From Domibacillus tundrae (GTDB lineage Bacteria > Bacillota > Bacilli > Bacillales > Domibacillaceae), in contig NZ_LAJA01000007.1 of assembly GCF_000970675.1 (NCBI RefSeq), forward strand, positions 248,001 through 312,000: 64,000 nt of DNA, written 5' to 3'. The translations under genes were made by a program, and so were the position numbers. Below, piece by piece: positions 53,374-62,051 of the stretch (within the stretch, counting starts at the first letter, position 1; every line of letters starts with the position of its first letter). Below the pieces are notes generated by a model, which did not search any database, was not told the origin of the DNA, and was given only the letters and a program-made list of their open reading frames with translations.

Positions 53374-54108
53374 TTACAATCCAACCTCCATATTTTCTTC
53401 CGCCAACAAAATCGTTCCATTGAATTGTTCGGATGCTTCTCTTGTAAGCTGATCCAACTCTCCAAAGTGCGGCAAATGAGTTAAAACTAACGTTTTTACG
53501 CCGGCTTCGCGTGCGAGCATTCCCGCCTGTTCAGCTGTCATATGACCGGCGGACGCCCCATCCATTCCTTTATAAAAATTGCTTTCAGCCAGCAGTACGT
53601 CTGCACCCACCGCAAAGGAAGAGAGTTCTTTTTTATAAGCCGTGTCCGCCGTATAAACGACTGTGTCATTCCCGTCCGTTATTTTTATGGCGTAACAGGG
53701 CGCCGGGTGATCTGTTTTCAAAAAAGAAATCGAGAATGGCCCGGCGTGAAGTGCGTTCTTTGGATCATAAGCAATTCCTTTTGTTATGTTTTTGTACGTC
53801 AGCGCCCCAAACCCATCTGATTCATTATGTCCATAGATTGGAAGCGGTTCGTTTCTCATTTTATCGGTGAACGAATCAATGAGCAGTGCATGCTGCAAGA
53901 CACCGATATCCGCAATATGATCAGCGTGATAATGAGAAATAATGACAGCATCCAGTTCAGCCGGCTTTAAATGATTTTGCAGTTTCGATAGGACAGCGCT
54001 GCCGCAGTCGATGAGCAGCTTAAATCCGTCTTGTTCAATTAAATAACCGCTGCTTGCTTCATTAGCTTTTGGAAATCCGCCCCAGCAGCCGAGTATTGTT
54101 ATATTCAT
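53374..54108 (-). CDS. yhfI: MBL-fold metal-dependent hydrolase YhfI
   Basis: A 244-residue metallo-beta-lactamase-fold protein. The zinc-binding motif HxHxDH is SHYHADHIADIG near residue 60; ADTAYKKE and LVLTHLPHFG add later ligands. It resembles the RNase Z-like/phosphodiesterase branch and B. subtilis YhfI, which has cyclic nucleotide phosphodiesterase activity. The specific substrate is not settled by sequence. The ATG at 54108 follows GAAAGGGG. It is in the B. subtilis order with lcfB and yhfH. Confidence 0.85.
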   Translation of the reverse strand: MNITILGCWGGFPKANEASSGYLIEQDGFKLLIDCGSAVLSKLQNHLKPAELDAVIISHYHADHIADIGVLQHALLIDSFTDKMRNEPLPIYGHNESDGFGALTYKNITKGIAYDPKNALHAGPFSISFLKTDHPAPCYAIKITDGNDTVVYTADTAYKKELSSFAVGADVLLAESNFYKGMDGASAGHMTAEQAGMLAREAGVKTLVLTHLPHFGELDQLTREASEQFNGTILLAEENMEVGL

Positions 54109-54255
54109 AAATAGTTGCCCCTTTCTATTTGTTTATTTTATTCCCTCATTCCAAAAAAATAAAATTAATTTTCTGAAAACGGTTGACGATTTCCGTCTGT
54201 TATAATACAATACAAGTAACAAATCAAACAGTTATATAACAAAGGAGGAAATGAC

Positions 54256-54387
54256 ATGATCACAAATATCGTTGAATTTTTCAAAAACCTTCCGGCTAAA
54301 CAATGCGCAAGCTGCGGTTCACATATTGAAGAGCAGCATGATTGCTACAGCAATACGTGCACAACGTGTGCATCGAAAGACCTGTAA
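54256..54387 (+). CDS. yhfH: YhfH-family zinc-ribbon-like peptide
   Basis: A 43-residue protein matching the YhfH family: EFFKNLPAKQCASCGSHIEE then HDCYSNTCTTCASKD. Two CxxC pairs, CASC and CTTC, plus two more cysteines suggest a small zinc ribbon. A strong AAAGGAGG ribosome site is 7 nt before the ATG at 54256. It is divergent from yhfI, as in B. subtilis, and followed by a strong terminator. Function unknown. Confidence 0.9.
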   Translation: MITNIVEFFKNLPAKQCASCGSHIEEQHDCYSNTCTTCASKDL

Positions 54388-54405
54388 GCATACCGCCAAT
54401 TCCAT

Positions 54406-54447
54406 GAAAAACCCACCGGCTACGCCTTGGCCGGTGGGTTTTTTTTA
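54406..54447 (+). terminator. Bidirectional terminator between yhfH and the YtkA-like gene
   Basis: AAAACCCACCGGC / GCCGGTGGGTTTT around TACGCCTTG, with A and T tracts on each side. Confidence 0.92.
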
Positions 54448-54900
54448 ATGATCCATTGATTCCATATCGTGATCCGTTGTTTCTTCTTTCACATCAGCCG
54501 GAATAACCGCATTTCCGATCGCAATGGCTGATTTTGGCATAGTGTGCATGTTCCTTGCAGTAACATGCACCTGCACGTAATACGCCGCTTCTTCATTAAA
54601 CATTTTTTCAACAGTATAGAACCCGTCTCCTTCTGAAACGGCATCAAGCATCTCGCTGTCTTCCTTTAAGCCTTCTTTCCATATTTCGTACTTCACTTCG
54701 TCAGCATCATCTACTGGCTCCCCGTCTTGTGTCACTACTGTAGAAATCGTGACTTCTTCATTTAAGTCGGCTTTTTCTGGTAAAGATAATGCAGCTTCAA
54801 TTGGTACTGGCGGCTGATTTTCCGCCTGTTCTTCTTTTGGCGTACATGCTGCAAGCATAAACACAAGAATCATCATAAACCAGACCATCTGTTTCTTCAT
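54445..54900 (-). CDS. FixH/YtkA-like lipoprotein
   Basis: A 151-residue lipoprotein. The lipobox MLAAC places the lipidated Cys at residue 19. The mature part has a single beta-rich domain resembling the YtkA/FixH-like family (EAALSLPEKADLNEEVTISTVVTQDG, GFYTVEKMFNEEAAYYVQVHVTA), and the last residues TTDHDMESMDH are rich in His, Met and Asp, which may bind a metal. The ATG at 54900 has GAAGGAGA 7 nt before it, inside the end of the kinase gene. It is the last gene of a four-gene operon with a two-component system. Confidence 0.7.
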   Translation of the reverse strand: MKKQMVWFMMILVFMLAACTPKEEQAENQPPVPIEAALSLPEKADLNEEVTISTVVTQDGEPVDDADEVKYEIWKEGLKEDSEMLDAVSEGDGFYTVEKMFNEEAAYYVQVHVTARNMHTMPKSAIAIGNAVIPADVKEETTDHDMESMDH

Positions 54901-54902
54901 GT

Positions 54903-56276
54903 TCATTCTCCTTCTTTTATCAGTGCCGGCAGTATAACAGTGACTGTTGTTCCTGCTCCTGCTGCGCTTTCGATTATTAATTCGCCATCATGGCGTTCGA
55001 CAATTTGTTTTACAATCGACAAGCCGAGCCCTGAACCGCCATCATGGCGAGTTCGTGCTTTATTAATGCGGTAAAACTGGCTTGTAATCTTTGGAATCTC
55101 ATCTTCCGGCATGCCGGCTCCAGTATCGCGAACAATCCATTTAACAATGTTTTTTTCTTGTTTTAACGTAATATAAATGGGTTTGTTCTTTTCTGAATAA
55201 CGCACCGCGTTATCCAGAATATTGGTCATGACTTGGCTCAGTCTGCCTTCGTCCCCGTTCACAATCGTTTCTTCATCCACATCAAGCTGAAAATGATTAT
55301 GCTTCAGCCGAAAGATATCAACCGTCCGATAGACAAGATCAGCAAGCGGAATGAGTGTTTTTTCCATATTCATTTTACCCGAATCAAGACGGATCAATTG
55401 GAGCAAGTCATTCACAAGACGCTCCATTCGAATGGATTCACGATGAATAATCGAGAGCTGTTGTTTTGGATGTCCAATGCCATTAATCGCAGCCTCACTG
55501 TATCCTTTTATATAGCTGAGCGGCGTACGAAGCTCATGCGAGACGGTCGCAATAAATGTTTTTCGCTGTTCATCTTCTTTTTCAATAGCGTTGGCCATCT
55601 CATTAAATGTGCGGGCGAGCTGACCGAATTCGTCTTCTGAACCAGCCGGCACACGTGCTTTATAATCTCCTTTAGATAAGCGGACCGCCGCATTTTTCAT
55701 GTTTTCAAGCGGTTTTGTAACATAATCAGTCCACTTCAGCCCTCCATACAAAAGAAGTGACATTAATAAAACAGCTCCAGCTGCCCAAAACATGACGAGA
55801 CTTGAGACAAGTTCGTCAATCCGCTCAAGCGGGACATATAAATAAATAATTCCTTTTAACTGTTTTTCGTCTAACAGCGGATAAATAACTGAAATAATTT
55901 GCCGGTCAAACCGTTCTGAGTAACCGGTTTCTTCAATCATTTTATTTTCAAGCAACTGTGCCCGCTCTTCCGGACCAATTAACGTTTCATAGTCTGCTTC
56001 ATAGGGAATGCAGGCGGCAAGCTCTCTCGGATTATGAACGGCAAATGCTTCAAATGATGATTTTTCACTGAACCAATTAACCTGATCCACAAATGCCGCA
56101 TCCAAGTCTCCTCCTTCATAATCGTTGGAAAGATTTCCCGCCGCTTCTGCCAGTTCGGTTTTGACACTTTCTACATATAGTTTTTCGTAAAGCATGTATG
56201 CGAGTCCAAACGCGGCCCCAACTGCGATGATGACGAAAATAAACAGCGTCATCCATAACTTTTTTCCAAATGTCAT
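54903..56276 (-). CDS. Sensor histidine kinase
   Basis: A 457-residue membrane kinase. One transmembrane helix is at residues 8-28, followed by an extracytoplasmic domain of about 130 residues, a second helix at about 160-180, a HAMP linker, and a HisKA domain with the phospho-accepting His247 in ATVSHELRTPLSYIKG. The HATPase has N, G1 and G2 boxes in MTNILDNAVRYS, RDTGAGMP and HDGGSGLGLSIV. Its ATG overlaps the response-regulator stop by 4 nt. The input signal is unknown; the neighbouring lipoproteins suggest an envelope or metal signal. Confidence 0.9.
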   Translation of the reverse strand: MTFGKKLWMTLFIFVIIAVGAAFGLAYMLYEKLYVESVKTELAEAAGNLSNDYEGGDLDAAFVDQVNWFSEKSSFEAFAVHNPRELAACIPYEADYETLIGPEERAQLLENKMIEETGYSERFDRQIISVIYPLLDEKQLKGIIYLYVPLERIDELVSSLVMFWAAGAVLLMSLLLYGGLKWTDYVTKPLENMKNAAVRLSKGDYKARVPAGSEDEFGQLARTFNEMANAIEKEDEQRKTFIATVSHELRTPLSYIKGYSEAAINGIGHPKQQLSIIHRESIRMERLVNDLLQLIRLDSGKMNMEKTLIPLADLVYRTVDIFRLKHNHFQLDVDEETIVNGDEGRLSQVMTNILDNAVRYSEKNKPIYITLKQEKNIVKWIVRDTGAGMPEDEIPKITSQFYRINKARTRHDGGSGLGLSIVKQIVERHDGELIIESAAGAGTTVTVILPALIKEGE

Positions 56277-56950
56277 ACAGCGCCATCCACAAATTTATAG
56301 CCAATCCCCCAAACGGTTTCGATGGAGGCTCCTTCATTCTTCAGTTTCATCCGAAGTGTTTTAATATGTGTGTCTACCGTTCTGGTACCGCCGCTGTATT
56401 CCGTTCCCCATACTGTTTCAAGCAGCTCCTCGCGTGAAAAAATCCGGCCTCGCTTTTTAGCAAGAAGGACGAGCAGATCAAATTCTTTCATCGTCAGCTG
56501 AATAGCCGCGCCATCCACTCTCACTGCCCGGGAATGCACATCGATCGAAAGAGTCTGGTACCGGATCGTTTCTCTTTTTTCATCCACTCTGCCAAACCGG
56601 CGAAGCACCGCTTGAATGCGAGCGGTCATTTCACCTGGTGAAAATGGCTTAACGATATAATCATCTCCGCCGATTGAAAACGCCCGCACTTTGTCCCATT
56701 CCTCACCGCGGGCAGTCAAAAAAATGATCGGGACGTCGCTGTATGAACGAATGGATTCACATATGGCAAATCCATCACGTCCAGGCATCATTAAGTCTAA
56801 AATGATAAGATCGGGATGGGATTCTTTCAGCTTTTCTTCCGCTTCATCTCCATTTAATGCTGAACTGACGGTGTAGCCCGCATTTTCCATATACATCGTC
56901 ACCAAATCCACCATATCCTGCTCATCATCTACTATTAATAAATGAGACAT
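56273..56950 (-). CDS. OmpR/PhoB-family response regulator
   Basis: A 225-residue response regulator. The receiver domain has the acidic pair VDDEQD at 8-13, the phospho-accepting Asp52 in LIILDLMMPG and Lys in IVKPFSP. The winged-helix DNA-binding domain ends AVWGIGYKFVDGAV. The ATG at 56950 has GAAGG 8 nt upstream; an in-frame GTG at 56959 would be too close. It is encoded between a beta-propeller lipoprotein and its kinase. Confidence 0.9.
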   Translation of the reverse strand: MSHLLIVDDEQDMVDLVTMYMENAGYTVSSALNGDEAEEKLKESHPDLIILDLMMPGRDGFAICESIRSYSDVPIIFLTARGEEWDKVRAFSIGGDDYIVKPFSPGEMTARIQAVLRRFGRVDEKRETIRYQTLSIDVHSRAVRVDGAAIQLTMKEFDLLVLLAKKRGRIFSREELLETVWGTEYSGGTRTVDTHIKTLRMKLKNEGASIETVWGIGYKFVDGAV

Positions 56951-56951
56951 T

Positions 56952-57896
56952 TTATTCACCTTCTTTTATAAAAATCATAAACGGTCCTTTGCCGATATCG
57001 ACCGTTTTTATTTTCTTAAGCGTTTTTTCTTTGTAAAAAGACACAGTGCCGCTGTCATAACCGGCAGAAATCACGCGGTTACCGAGCACGGCAACCGAAA
57101 AAGGGTTCGCTGGCGCTTCTATTCCCGCCGCGCTTTTCCGTTCCGGATTAAACACGTATAGTTTGTTGGACCCATGGCTTGCCGTATATACATAGCCGCC
57201 TTTTTCCGCAAAAGCGATCGGCATAACCGGTGCATCTACTGTGGCAGTGAGTGAACCTGTTTGGAGTGAATAGACGTGAATTGTTTCACCCGCCTCCGTT
57301 CCATATCCGTGTCCGCCGACCCATAATTCTTTTTTTGCTCCATTGACAGCTAAACCGGCAGATGATGTCGGAATGGCAAATTCCCGGTCCACCTTATGCG
57401 AATGGATATTGATTTCCGACAGCACCGTGTCTTGATAATTAATAATATACAATTTTTCTTTATGTTCAAGCATCGTCATCGGATAGCGTCCCGTTTGTGT
57501 TTTTTCCGTTTCCTGTCCTTCGCTGTTAAAAAAATGAACAGCCCCATCTTTTTTCACTGAAAAAGCAACTTCTTTTGTTTCGTTTATAAAAGCCGCGCCG
57601 GTAATGCCTGATGGCACAGTCCAGGCAGCGAGTTTTTTACCTGTTTTCGTTGAATACAAGACAGCGCGGTCAAGCTCTGTTCCATATAAAAGAATCGTCT
57701 CATCAAATAAGACCCCGCCTGTATATCGTTCATCAAATGCCCATTCAGCAAGTATGGCACCCTCTGAGTCCACAAATGTTAAACCGGGCTCCTGTACTGT
57801 TAAAATGGCGGCAAATTCATCACTCCATACCGGTTCAAATGATGCCTGACTGCAGCCGGTAAGCAGCAAAATCACCGCCAACATGAATTTTTTCAA
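56952..57896 (-). CDS. Beta-propeller (YncE-like) lipoprotein
   Basis: A 314-residue lipoprotein. The lipobox is LLLTGC with Cys15. The rest has repeated units of about 40-45 residues, typical of YVTN/WD40-like beta-propellers (for example AILTVQEPGLTFVDSEG and ITGAAFINETKEVAFSVKKDG, later PANPFSVAVLGNRVISAGYDSG). Such propellers bind ligands or proteins at the cell surface. It is the first gene of the operon with the response regulator, kinase and YtkA-like lipoprotein, and the RR start is 1 nt past its stop. It may sense or report a signal to the kinase. Confidence 0.8.
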   Translation of the reverse strand: MKKFMLAVILLLTGCSQASFEPVWSDEFAAILTVQEPGLTFVDSEGAILAEWAFDERYTGGVLFDETILLYGTELDRAVLYSTKTGKKLAAWTVPSGITGAAFINETKEVAFSVKKDGAVHFFNSEGQETEKTQTGRYPMTMLEHKEKLYIINYQDTVLSEINIHSHKVDREFAIPTSSAGLAVNGAKKELWVGGHGYGTEAGETIHVYSLQTGSLTATVDAPVMPIAFAEKGGYVYTASHGSNKLYVFNPERKSAAGIEAPANPFSVAVLGNRVISAGYDSGTVSFYKEKTLKKIKTVDIGKGPFMIFIKEGE

Positions 57897-57961
57897 TCAC
57901 GCATTCCTCCCCGTTATTCCCTTTATTATAATGAATGGGTGTGAAATAAGTGTGAAAAATT

Positions 57962-57988
57962 TTCAAAAAAAGACGGCTAAAGCCGCCT
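57962..57988 (-). terminator. Terminator after yhgE
   Basis: AAGGCGGC / GCCGTCTT around TTTA on the minus strand, with seven T residues, overlapping the yhgE stop codon region. Confidence 0.75.
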
Positions 57989-60270
57989 TATGCAGCTTCA
58001 AGCCGTCCATATTGTTTTTTAAACTGGCCGCGGAAGTAAATGCCCGTCACCGTAATATTAAATAAAGCAAATCCGATTAATACGGCTGCATTTCGCCACA
58101 TAAACGCATAATCACCGCTTGAAATGACAGCCCGGAATCCATTAATTGAGTATGCCATCGGCAGGGCGCCTGTTACATGCTGGAGCGCCTTAGGAATAAG
58201 CTCCAACGGGAATGTCCCGCCGCTTGCCGTTAATTGGCCGATCAAAATGAGGACAGCGATAAACCTCCCTGGATTCCCCAGGATAGTTGCCAGCATTTGA
58301 ATGAGTGTCATAAACGATGCACTTGCGATAAGCGCCAGCAGGAAAAACCGTGGAACACTTTGTACATCCAAATGGAGGACACCGAGCAAAAAGATCGATG
58401 CCGCCGCTGCCTGACATGCACCGACAAGCAAAAAGATGCCAAGCTTGCCCGCGTACCAGGAAAGTCCGCTTTTTGGCTGTTCCGGCGGCTCTTTTAACGG
58501 AAAAATAATGGTCAGCATAATGGCGCCGACAAACAAGCCAAGCGACAGCATGTACGGTGCCATGCCTGTTCCGTAATTCGGCACTTCGTGAAACGACTTC
58601 TTATCCACTTGGACCGGTTCCGCCATCATATCATATGTTCCCTCATCTGCTCTGACATCGCCTGCTTCATCCGCTGCTTTTGACAGCTCTGTCTGAAGCT
58701 CCTTCGTTCCCTGCTCTAATTCTTTTGAGCCTTCTGCAAGCTCCGTTGACCCATTTGCAAGTTTTCCGGCTCCATCTGACAATTGATGTGATCCACCAGC
58801 CAGTTCTGTTAATCCTTCTGAAAGACTGCTTGCCCCTTTGGCAAGAGAATTCGCTCCTGTTTTGGCTTGGGCTGTTTTTTGAGTGATCGTTTCCAAGCCC
58901 GATACAAGAGTCTGCTCCCCTGACTGAAGTTCTTTTGCCCCATCATGCAGATTTCCCGCTCCTGTCGCAAGATCTCCAAGTCCAGACTGCAGCTGCTCCT
59001 GACCGGATTGGATGTCTTCAAGACCGGATGAAAGTTCCGCCATTTTGTCAGTCATTGTTCCTGAAACAGCTTTATTTAACTCATTTGCACCTGATGCGAT
59101 TTGTGTGCTTCCACCTTGCAATTCATCAAATCCGGATGAAATTCCGGCGTTTAATGATTCTTGCTGTACCGCCATTTCATTGTTCATTGCGTCCAGCTGC
59201 TCTTCTGTCATGACTTGGGACAGCACCGGCATGAGCTGCTCCATTTGAGCTTTTTGTGCCGCACCGATTTGGTTTTTCAGTTCTGTTTCAAACTGTTCCA
59301 TGCCGGCGTTTAAATCATTTGCACCTGACGCAATGGAAGCTGTCCCGTCCGTCAATGCGGGTATTTGCTCACGGAATTGATCTACACCAATTTTGGCTGA
59401 TGCTGTCCCGTCAATCAGCTTTGGCATATTCGTGTTCGCTGACACTAAACCATTTTGGAGTGCCGCTGTCCCTGACACGAGCTGATCCGTTCCGGTCTGC
59501 AGCTGTTTGCCGCCATCAGAAAGCTTCGTCTGGCCGTCTGAAAGCTGGTCGAGGCCGTCTGAAAGCGTGGCTGCCCCAGCGGCCACTTCTTTTGCCGCCG
59601 CGCTGGCCTCGTCAATGCCCGATGAAAAAGAAATAGAGCTGTCAGCAAGCGTTTCAAGATTTTTCTTTAATTCATTCGTTCCGTCTGTTATCTTTAAAGC
59701 ACCTTCATCAAGCTTCCCAGCTCCTTCTCCCGCTTCCGCATACCCATCACCCATTTTTTTAATGGTATCAAACATCGTTTCGGCGTATGTTTTCGTGACG
59801 TCTTTTTGAATGGAAGCGCGTATTTCTTTCATCGCCGACTGGCCGATTTGCGAAGAGACAAAATTATAGCTTTCATTTGATGTATAAATTAATTGAAGCT
59901 TTTCTGGCTTTTCGTCCATCAATGTCGTTGCGTTTTCTGAAAAGTTTTCAGGTATTTCAATCATCATATAATATTCCTGCTGCTTTAAGCCGTCTAATGC
60001 CTGATTTTTTGTTACAACATGAAAATCAAAGTCATTGTTTTTTTCCAGTTCTTTTTGCAGTTCATCACCAATTTTGAACGTTTCTCCCTCAAACTCTGCC
60101 CCTTTGTCGCTATTCACGACTGCAACCGGCAGCTGGTCTAAATGTCCGTACGGATCCCAAAACGCCCACAAAAAAACGCCAGAATACAAGAGCGGAATCA
60201 ACATGACAGCAATAATGGAAATGAGCAGCATCCGATTTTTAGCGATCTCTTTTAATTCTCTCCAAAACAT
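57988..60270 (-). CDS. yhgE: YhgE/Pip-family ABC-2-like membrane protein
   Basis: A 760-residue membrane protein of the YhgE/Pip (phage infection protein) family. One helix is near residues 18-36 at the N-terminus, then a large extracytoplasmic domain. The middle, about residues 185-560, is a long Gly/Leu/Ser-rich coiled coil with repeats such as LSDGGKQLQTGTDQLVSG and LAKGASSLSEGLTELAGG. About five more helices close the C-terminus, related to ABC-2 permeases. B. subtilis YhgE is 775 residues. Start ATG 60270 follows GGAGG. It is probably repressed by YhgD. The function is unknown; relatives serve as phage receptors. Confidence 0.88.
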   Translation of the reverse strand: MFWRELKEIAKNRMLLISIIAVMLIPLLYSGVFLWAFWDPYGHLDQLPVAVVNSDKGAEFEGETFKIGDELQKELEKNNDFDFHVVTKNQALDGLKQQEYYMMIEIPENFSENATTLMDEKPEKLQLIYTSNESYNFVSSQIGQSAMKEIRASIQKDVTKTYAETMFDTIKKMGDGYAEAGEGAGKLDEGALKITDGTNELKKNLETLADSSISFSSGIDEASAAAKEVAAGAATLSDGLDQLSDGQTKLSDGGKQLQTGTDQLVSGTAALQNGLVSANTNMPKLIDGTASAKIGVDQFREQIPALTDGTASIASGANDLNAGMEQFETELKNQIGAAQKAQMEQLMPVLSQVMTEEQLDAMNNEMAVQQESLNAGISSGFDELQGGSTQIASGANELNKAVSGTMTDKMAELSSGLEDIQSGQEQLQSGLGDLATGAGNLHDGAKELQSGEQTLVSGLETITQKTAQAKTGANSLAKGASSLSEGLTELAGGSHQLSDGAGKLANGSTELAEGSKELEQGTKELQTELSKAADEAGDVRADEGTYDMMAEPVQVDKKSFHEVPNYGTGMAPYMLSLGLFVGAIMLTIIFPLKEPPEQPKSGLSWYAGKLGIFLLVGACQAAAASIFLLGVLHLDVQSVPRFFLLALIASASFMTLIQMLATILGNPGRFIAVLILIGQLTASGGTFPLELIPKALQHVTGALPMAYSINGFRAVISSGDYAFMWRNAAVLIGFALFNITVTGIYFRGQFKKQYGRLEAA

Positions 60271-60286
60271 ATTTGTACCTCCAAAA

Positions 60287-60309
60287 TGACCATTTTGTTC
60301 ATTTGGTCA
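60287..60309. promoter_or_regulatory. Candidate YhgD operator upstream of yhgE
   Basis: TGACCA and TGGTCA are the arms of a 23-bp inverted repeat, 17 nt before the yhgE start. The same arm sequence and total length recur at 60926-60948 upstream of yhgD. Confidence 0.7.
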
Positions 60310-60336
60310 TTTATTTTCAAAAAAGAAGGACTGACG

Positions 60337-60909
60337 CTATTGAGACAATCCTTTAAATACATATAGCTCAAACAATCTGGCAATATCTTCTTTCGACAGC
60401 GCACTGCCACGCCGTTCCCAGTCTACAACGAGCGTAATGTACAGTTTCAGCATAACGAATGCGGCAATTTCAGGATCTGTCTGTTGAATTTCATCCCGTT
60501 CCATCGCTTCTTTCGCTTGAACTGCAATATAACTGACAATTGCATCTTCCATTTTTTTCAGCGCTTCTGCTACAGCCGGTGTGCCCATTTCTTTTTCTTC
60601 TTGAAACAGCTTGACTGCCAGCTGATGCTTCGTCCGAAATGCCAGTATTTCAAAAAGGGCGCGATGGACATTTTCATGAAAAGATTGCGTTGGATCCATG
60701 ACCGCTTCCGCCACTTCCTTCATTTCCTTAATAAGCGTGGTTAAAATGTCTTCAAACAGCTCTTCCTTATTTTTAAAAAACGTGTAAATTGTCCCCTTGC
60801 CAACGTTAGCCAGTTTCGCCACCTGATCCATCGTTGTTGCTTTATAGCCAAACAGTGTAAACGACTTTGTTGCGGCCTCGATAATATCTTTTTTTCGCTC
60901 TGACACCAT
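60337..60909 (-). CDS. yhgD: TetR-family repressor YhgD
   Basis: A 190-residue TetR-family regulator. The N-terminal helix-turn-helix is SFTLFGYKATTMDQVAKLANVGKGTIYTFFKNKEEL, typical of TetR_N, and the rest is the ligand-binding helical domain. It lies 66 nt upstream of yhgE on the same strand, with a 23-bp palindrome on each side of the yhgD gene, so it is likely an autorepressor of yhgD-yhgE. The inducer is unknown. The ATG at 60909 follows GAGGTG. Confidence 0.88.
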   Translation of the reverse strand: MVSERKKDIIEAATKSFTLFGYKATTMDQVAKLANVGKGTIYTFFKNKEELFEDILTTLIKEMKEVAEAVMDPTQSFHENVHRALFEILAFRTKHQLAVKLFQEEKEMGTPAVAEALKKMEDAIVSYIAVQAKEAMERDEIQQTDPEIAAFVMLKLYITLVVDWERRGSALSKEDIARLFELYVFKGLSQ

Positions 60910-60925
60910 CTAAACACCTCATTTT

Positions 60926-60948
60926 TGACCAAAATAACGTTTTGGTCA
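60926..60948. promoter_or_regulatory. Candidate YhgD operator upstream of yhgD
   Basis: TGACCAAAA and TTTTGGTCA form a perfect 9-bp-arm palindrome around TAACG, 17 nt upstream of the yhgD start. It matches the length (23 bp) and outer arms of 60287-60309. Confidence 0.8.
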
Positions 60949-60996
60949 TTTCGTTCCAATGAGTATTTTATGCTTGTTTCACTGTATTGTCAACAC

Positions 60997-61023
60997 AAAA
61001 ATCCCGCCGGAAGCCGGCGGGAT
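60997..61023 (-). terminator. Terminator after hemEH
   Basis: ATCCCGCCGG / CCGGCGGGAT around CTT, then TTTTTG on the minus strand, just past hemH. Confidence 0.92.
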
Positions 61024-61028
61024 GTAGA

Positions 61029-61973
61029 TTATAATTTTCCTTCTTCTTTTAAATGCTTAATGACGACATCACCGAGCGCTTCAATGAACTCCGGACGGGC
61101 ATTCGGCATTGGCGGACGGTAGTAGCCGGCGCCAATTTCATTTGTTACCACTTTGCATTCATAGTCGTTATCAAATAATACTTCGAGATGATCGGCAACA
61201 AACCCGGCCGGTACATACATAAATGCTTTATAGCCGTTTTGTTCATACAATTCACGCGTTAAATCCTGCACGTCTGGTCCGATCCACGGCTCCGGTGTAT
61301 TGCCGGCGCTTTGCCAGCCGACAGTGTATTGTTCTACACCTGCCGCCCCTGCGAGCAAGTCCGCTGTCTCTTTTAATTGCTGCGGATAAGGATCACCTGC
61401 CGCGATAATTTTTTCCGGCAGGCTATGGGCAGAGACGATTAAAACAAATTGCTTCTTTTCTTCGTCTGTCATCGTTTCAATTGTTGCCTGAATTTGATCT
61501 GCCCAATATTGGATAAATTTCGGCTCATGGTACCAGCTTTCGATGGATGTAATCAAAGGGCCATCAATTTTTGCAGACTCTTCCGCCGCACGTCCGTTAT
61601 ATGACTTCACGCTGAACGTGGAGAAATGCGGGGCAAGCACGATTGAAACGGCTTCTTCAATGCCGTCTTTTTTCATTTGATGAACAGCGTCTTCAATAAA
61701 TGGTTCAATGTGCTTTAAGCCTATATACAGCTTAAATTCAACGTCCGGCTGCATCTTGTTTAAAAAGTCAGTCAAGCCTTGCGCCTGTTCTTCAGTAATC
61801 TTTGCAAGCGGTGAAATACCGCCAATCGCTTCATAACGGCTTCTTAAATCTTCCAGCGCTTCATCTGACGGCTTGCGGCCGTGACGGATATGCGTGTAGT
61901 ACCGTTCAATATCTTCTTCCTTGTAAGGCGTTCCGTACGCCATGACAAGAAGACCCATCGTTTTTTTTGCCAT
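61029..61973 (-). CDS. hemH: Ferrochelatase HemH (coproporphyrin-type)
   Basis: A 314-residue ferrochelatase. Visible are [31 protein letters not shown] at the start, [17 protein letters not shown] with the catalytic His, and [12 protein letters not shown], a family hallmark. In Firmicutes this enzyme inserts iron into coproporphyrin III. It follows hemE after 78 nt. In B. subtilis the next gene would be hemY; here the terminator and yhgD come next, so hemY is not in this place. Confidence 0.94.
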   Translation of the reverse strand: MAKKTMGLLVMAYGTPYKEEDIERYYTHIRHGRKPSDEALEDLRSRYEAIGGISPLAKITEEQAQGLTDFLNKMQPDVEFKLYIGLKHIEPFIEDAVHQMKKDGIEEAVSIVLAPHFSTFSVKSYNGRAAEESAKIDGPLITSIESWYHEPKFIQYWADQIQATIETMTDEEKKQFVLIVSAHSLPEKIIAAGDPYPQQLKETADLLAGAAGVEQYTVGWQSAGNTPEPWIGPDVQDLTRELYEQNGYKAFMYVPAGFVADHLEVLFDNDYECKVVTNEIGAGYYRPPMPNARPEFIEALGDVVIKHLKEEGKL

Positions 61974-62051
61974 GCTGATTCCACCTCGTTTAATTCATTG
62001 TTTTGTCTATTATTGTGTCACGAAATAAACATGTGTTTAAAAATGAAATGT

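Noticed and set aside
53511-53870. 119-codon plus-strand ORF opposite yhfI
   Set aside because: Antisense to the MBL-fold gene, with no start signal and Arg/Pro/Phe-rich composition typical of a shadow frame.
55233-55640. 135-codon plus-strand ORF inside the histidine kinase gene
   Set aside because: It is antisense to a clear kinase with intact motifs and has low-complexity composition; shadow of the real frame.
59256-59636. 126-codon plus-strand ORF opposite yhgE
   Set aside because: The repeat-rich codon pattern of yhgE creates long antisense frames; no ribosome site or known motif.
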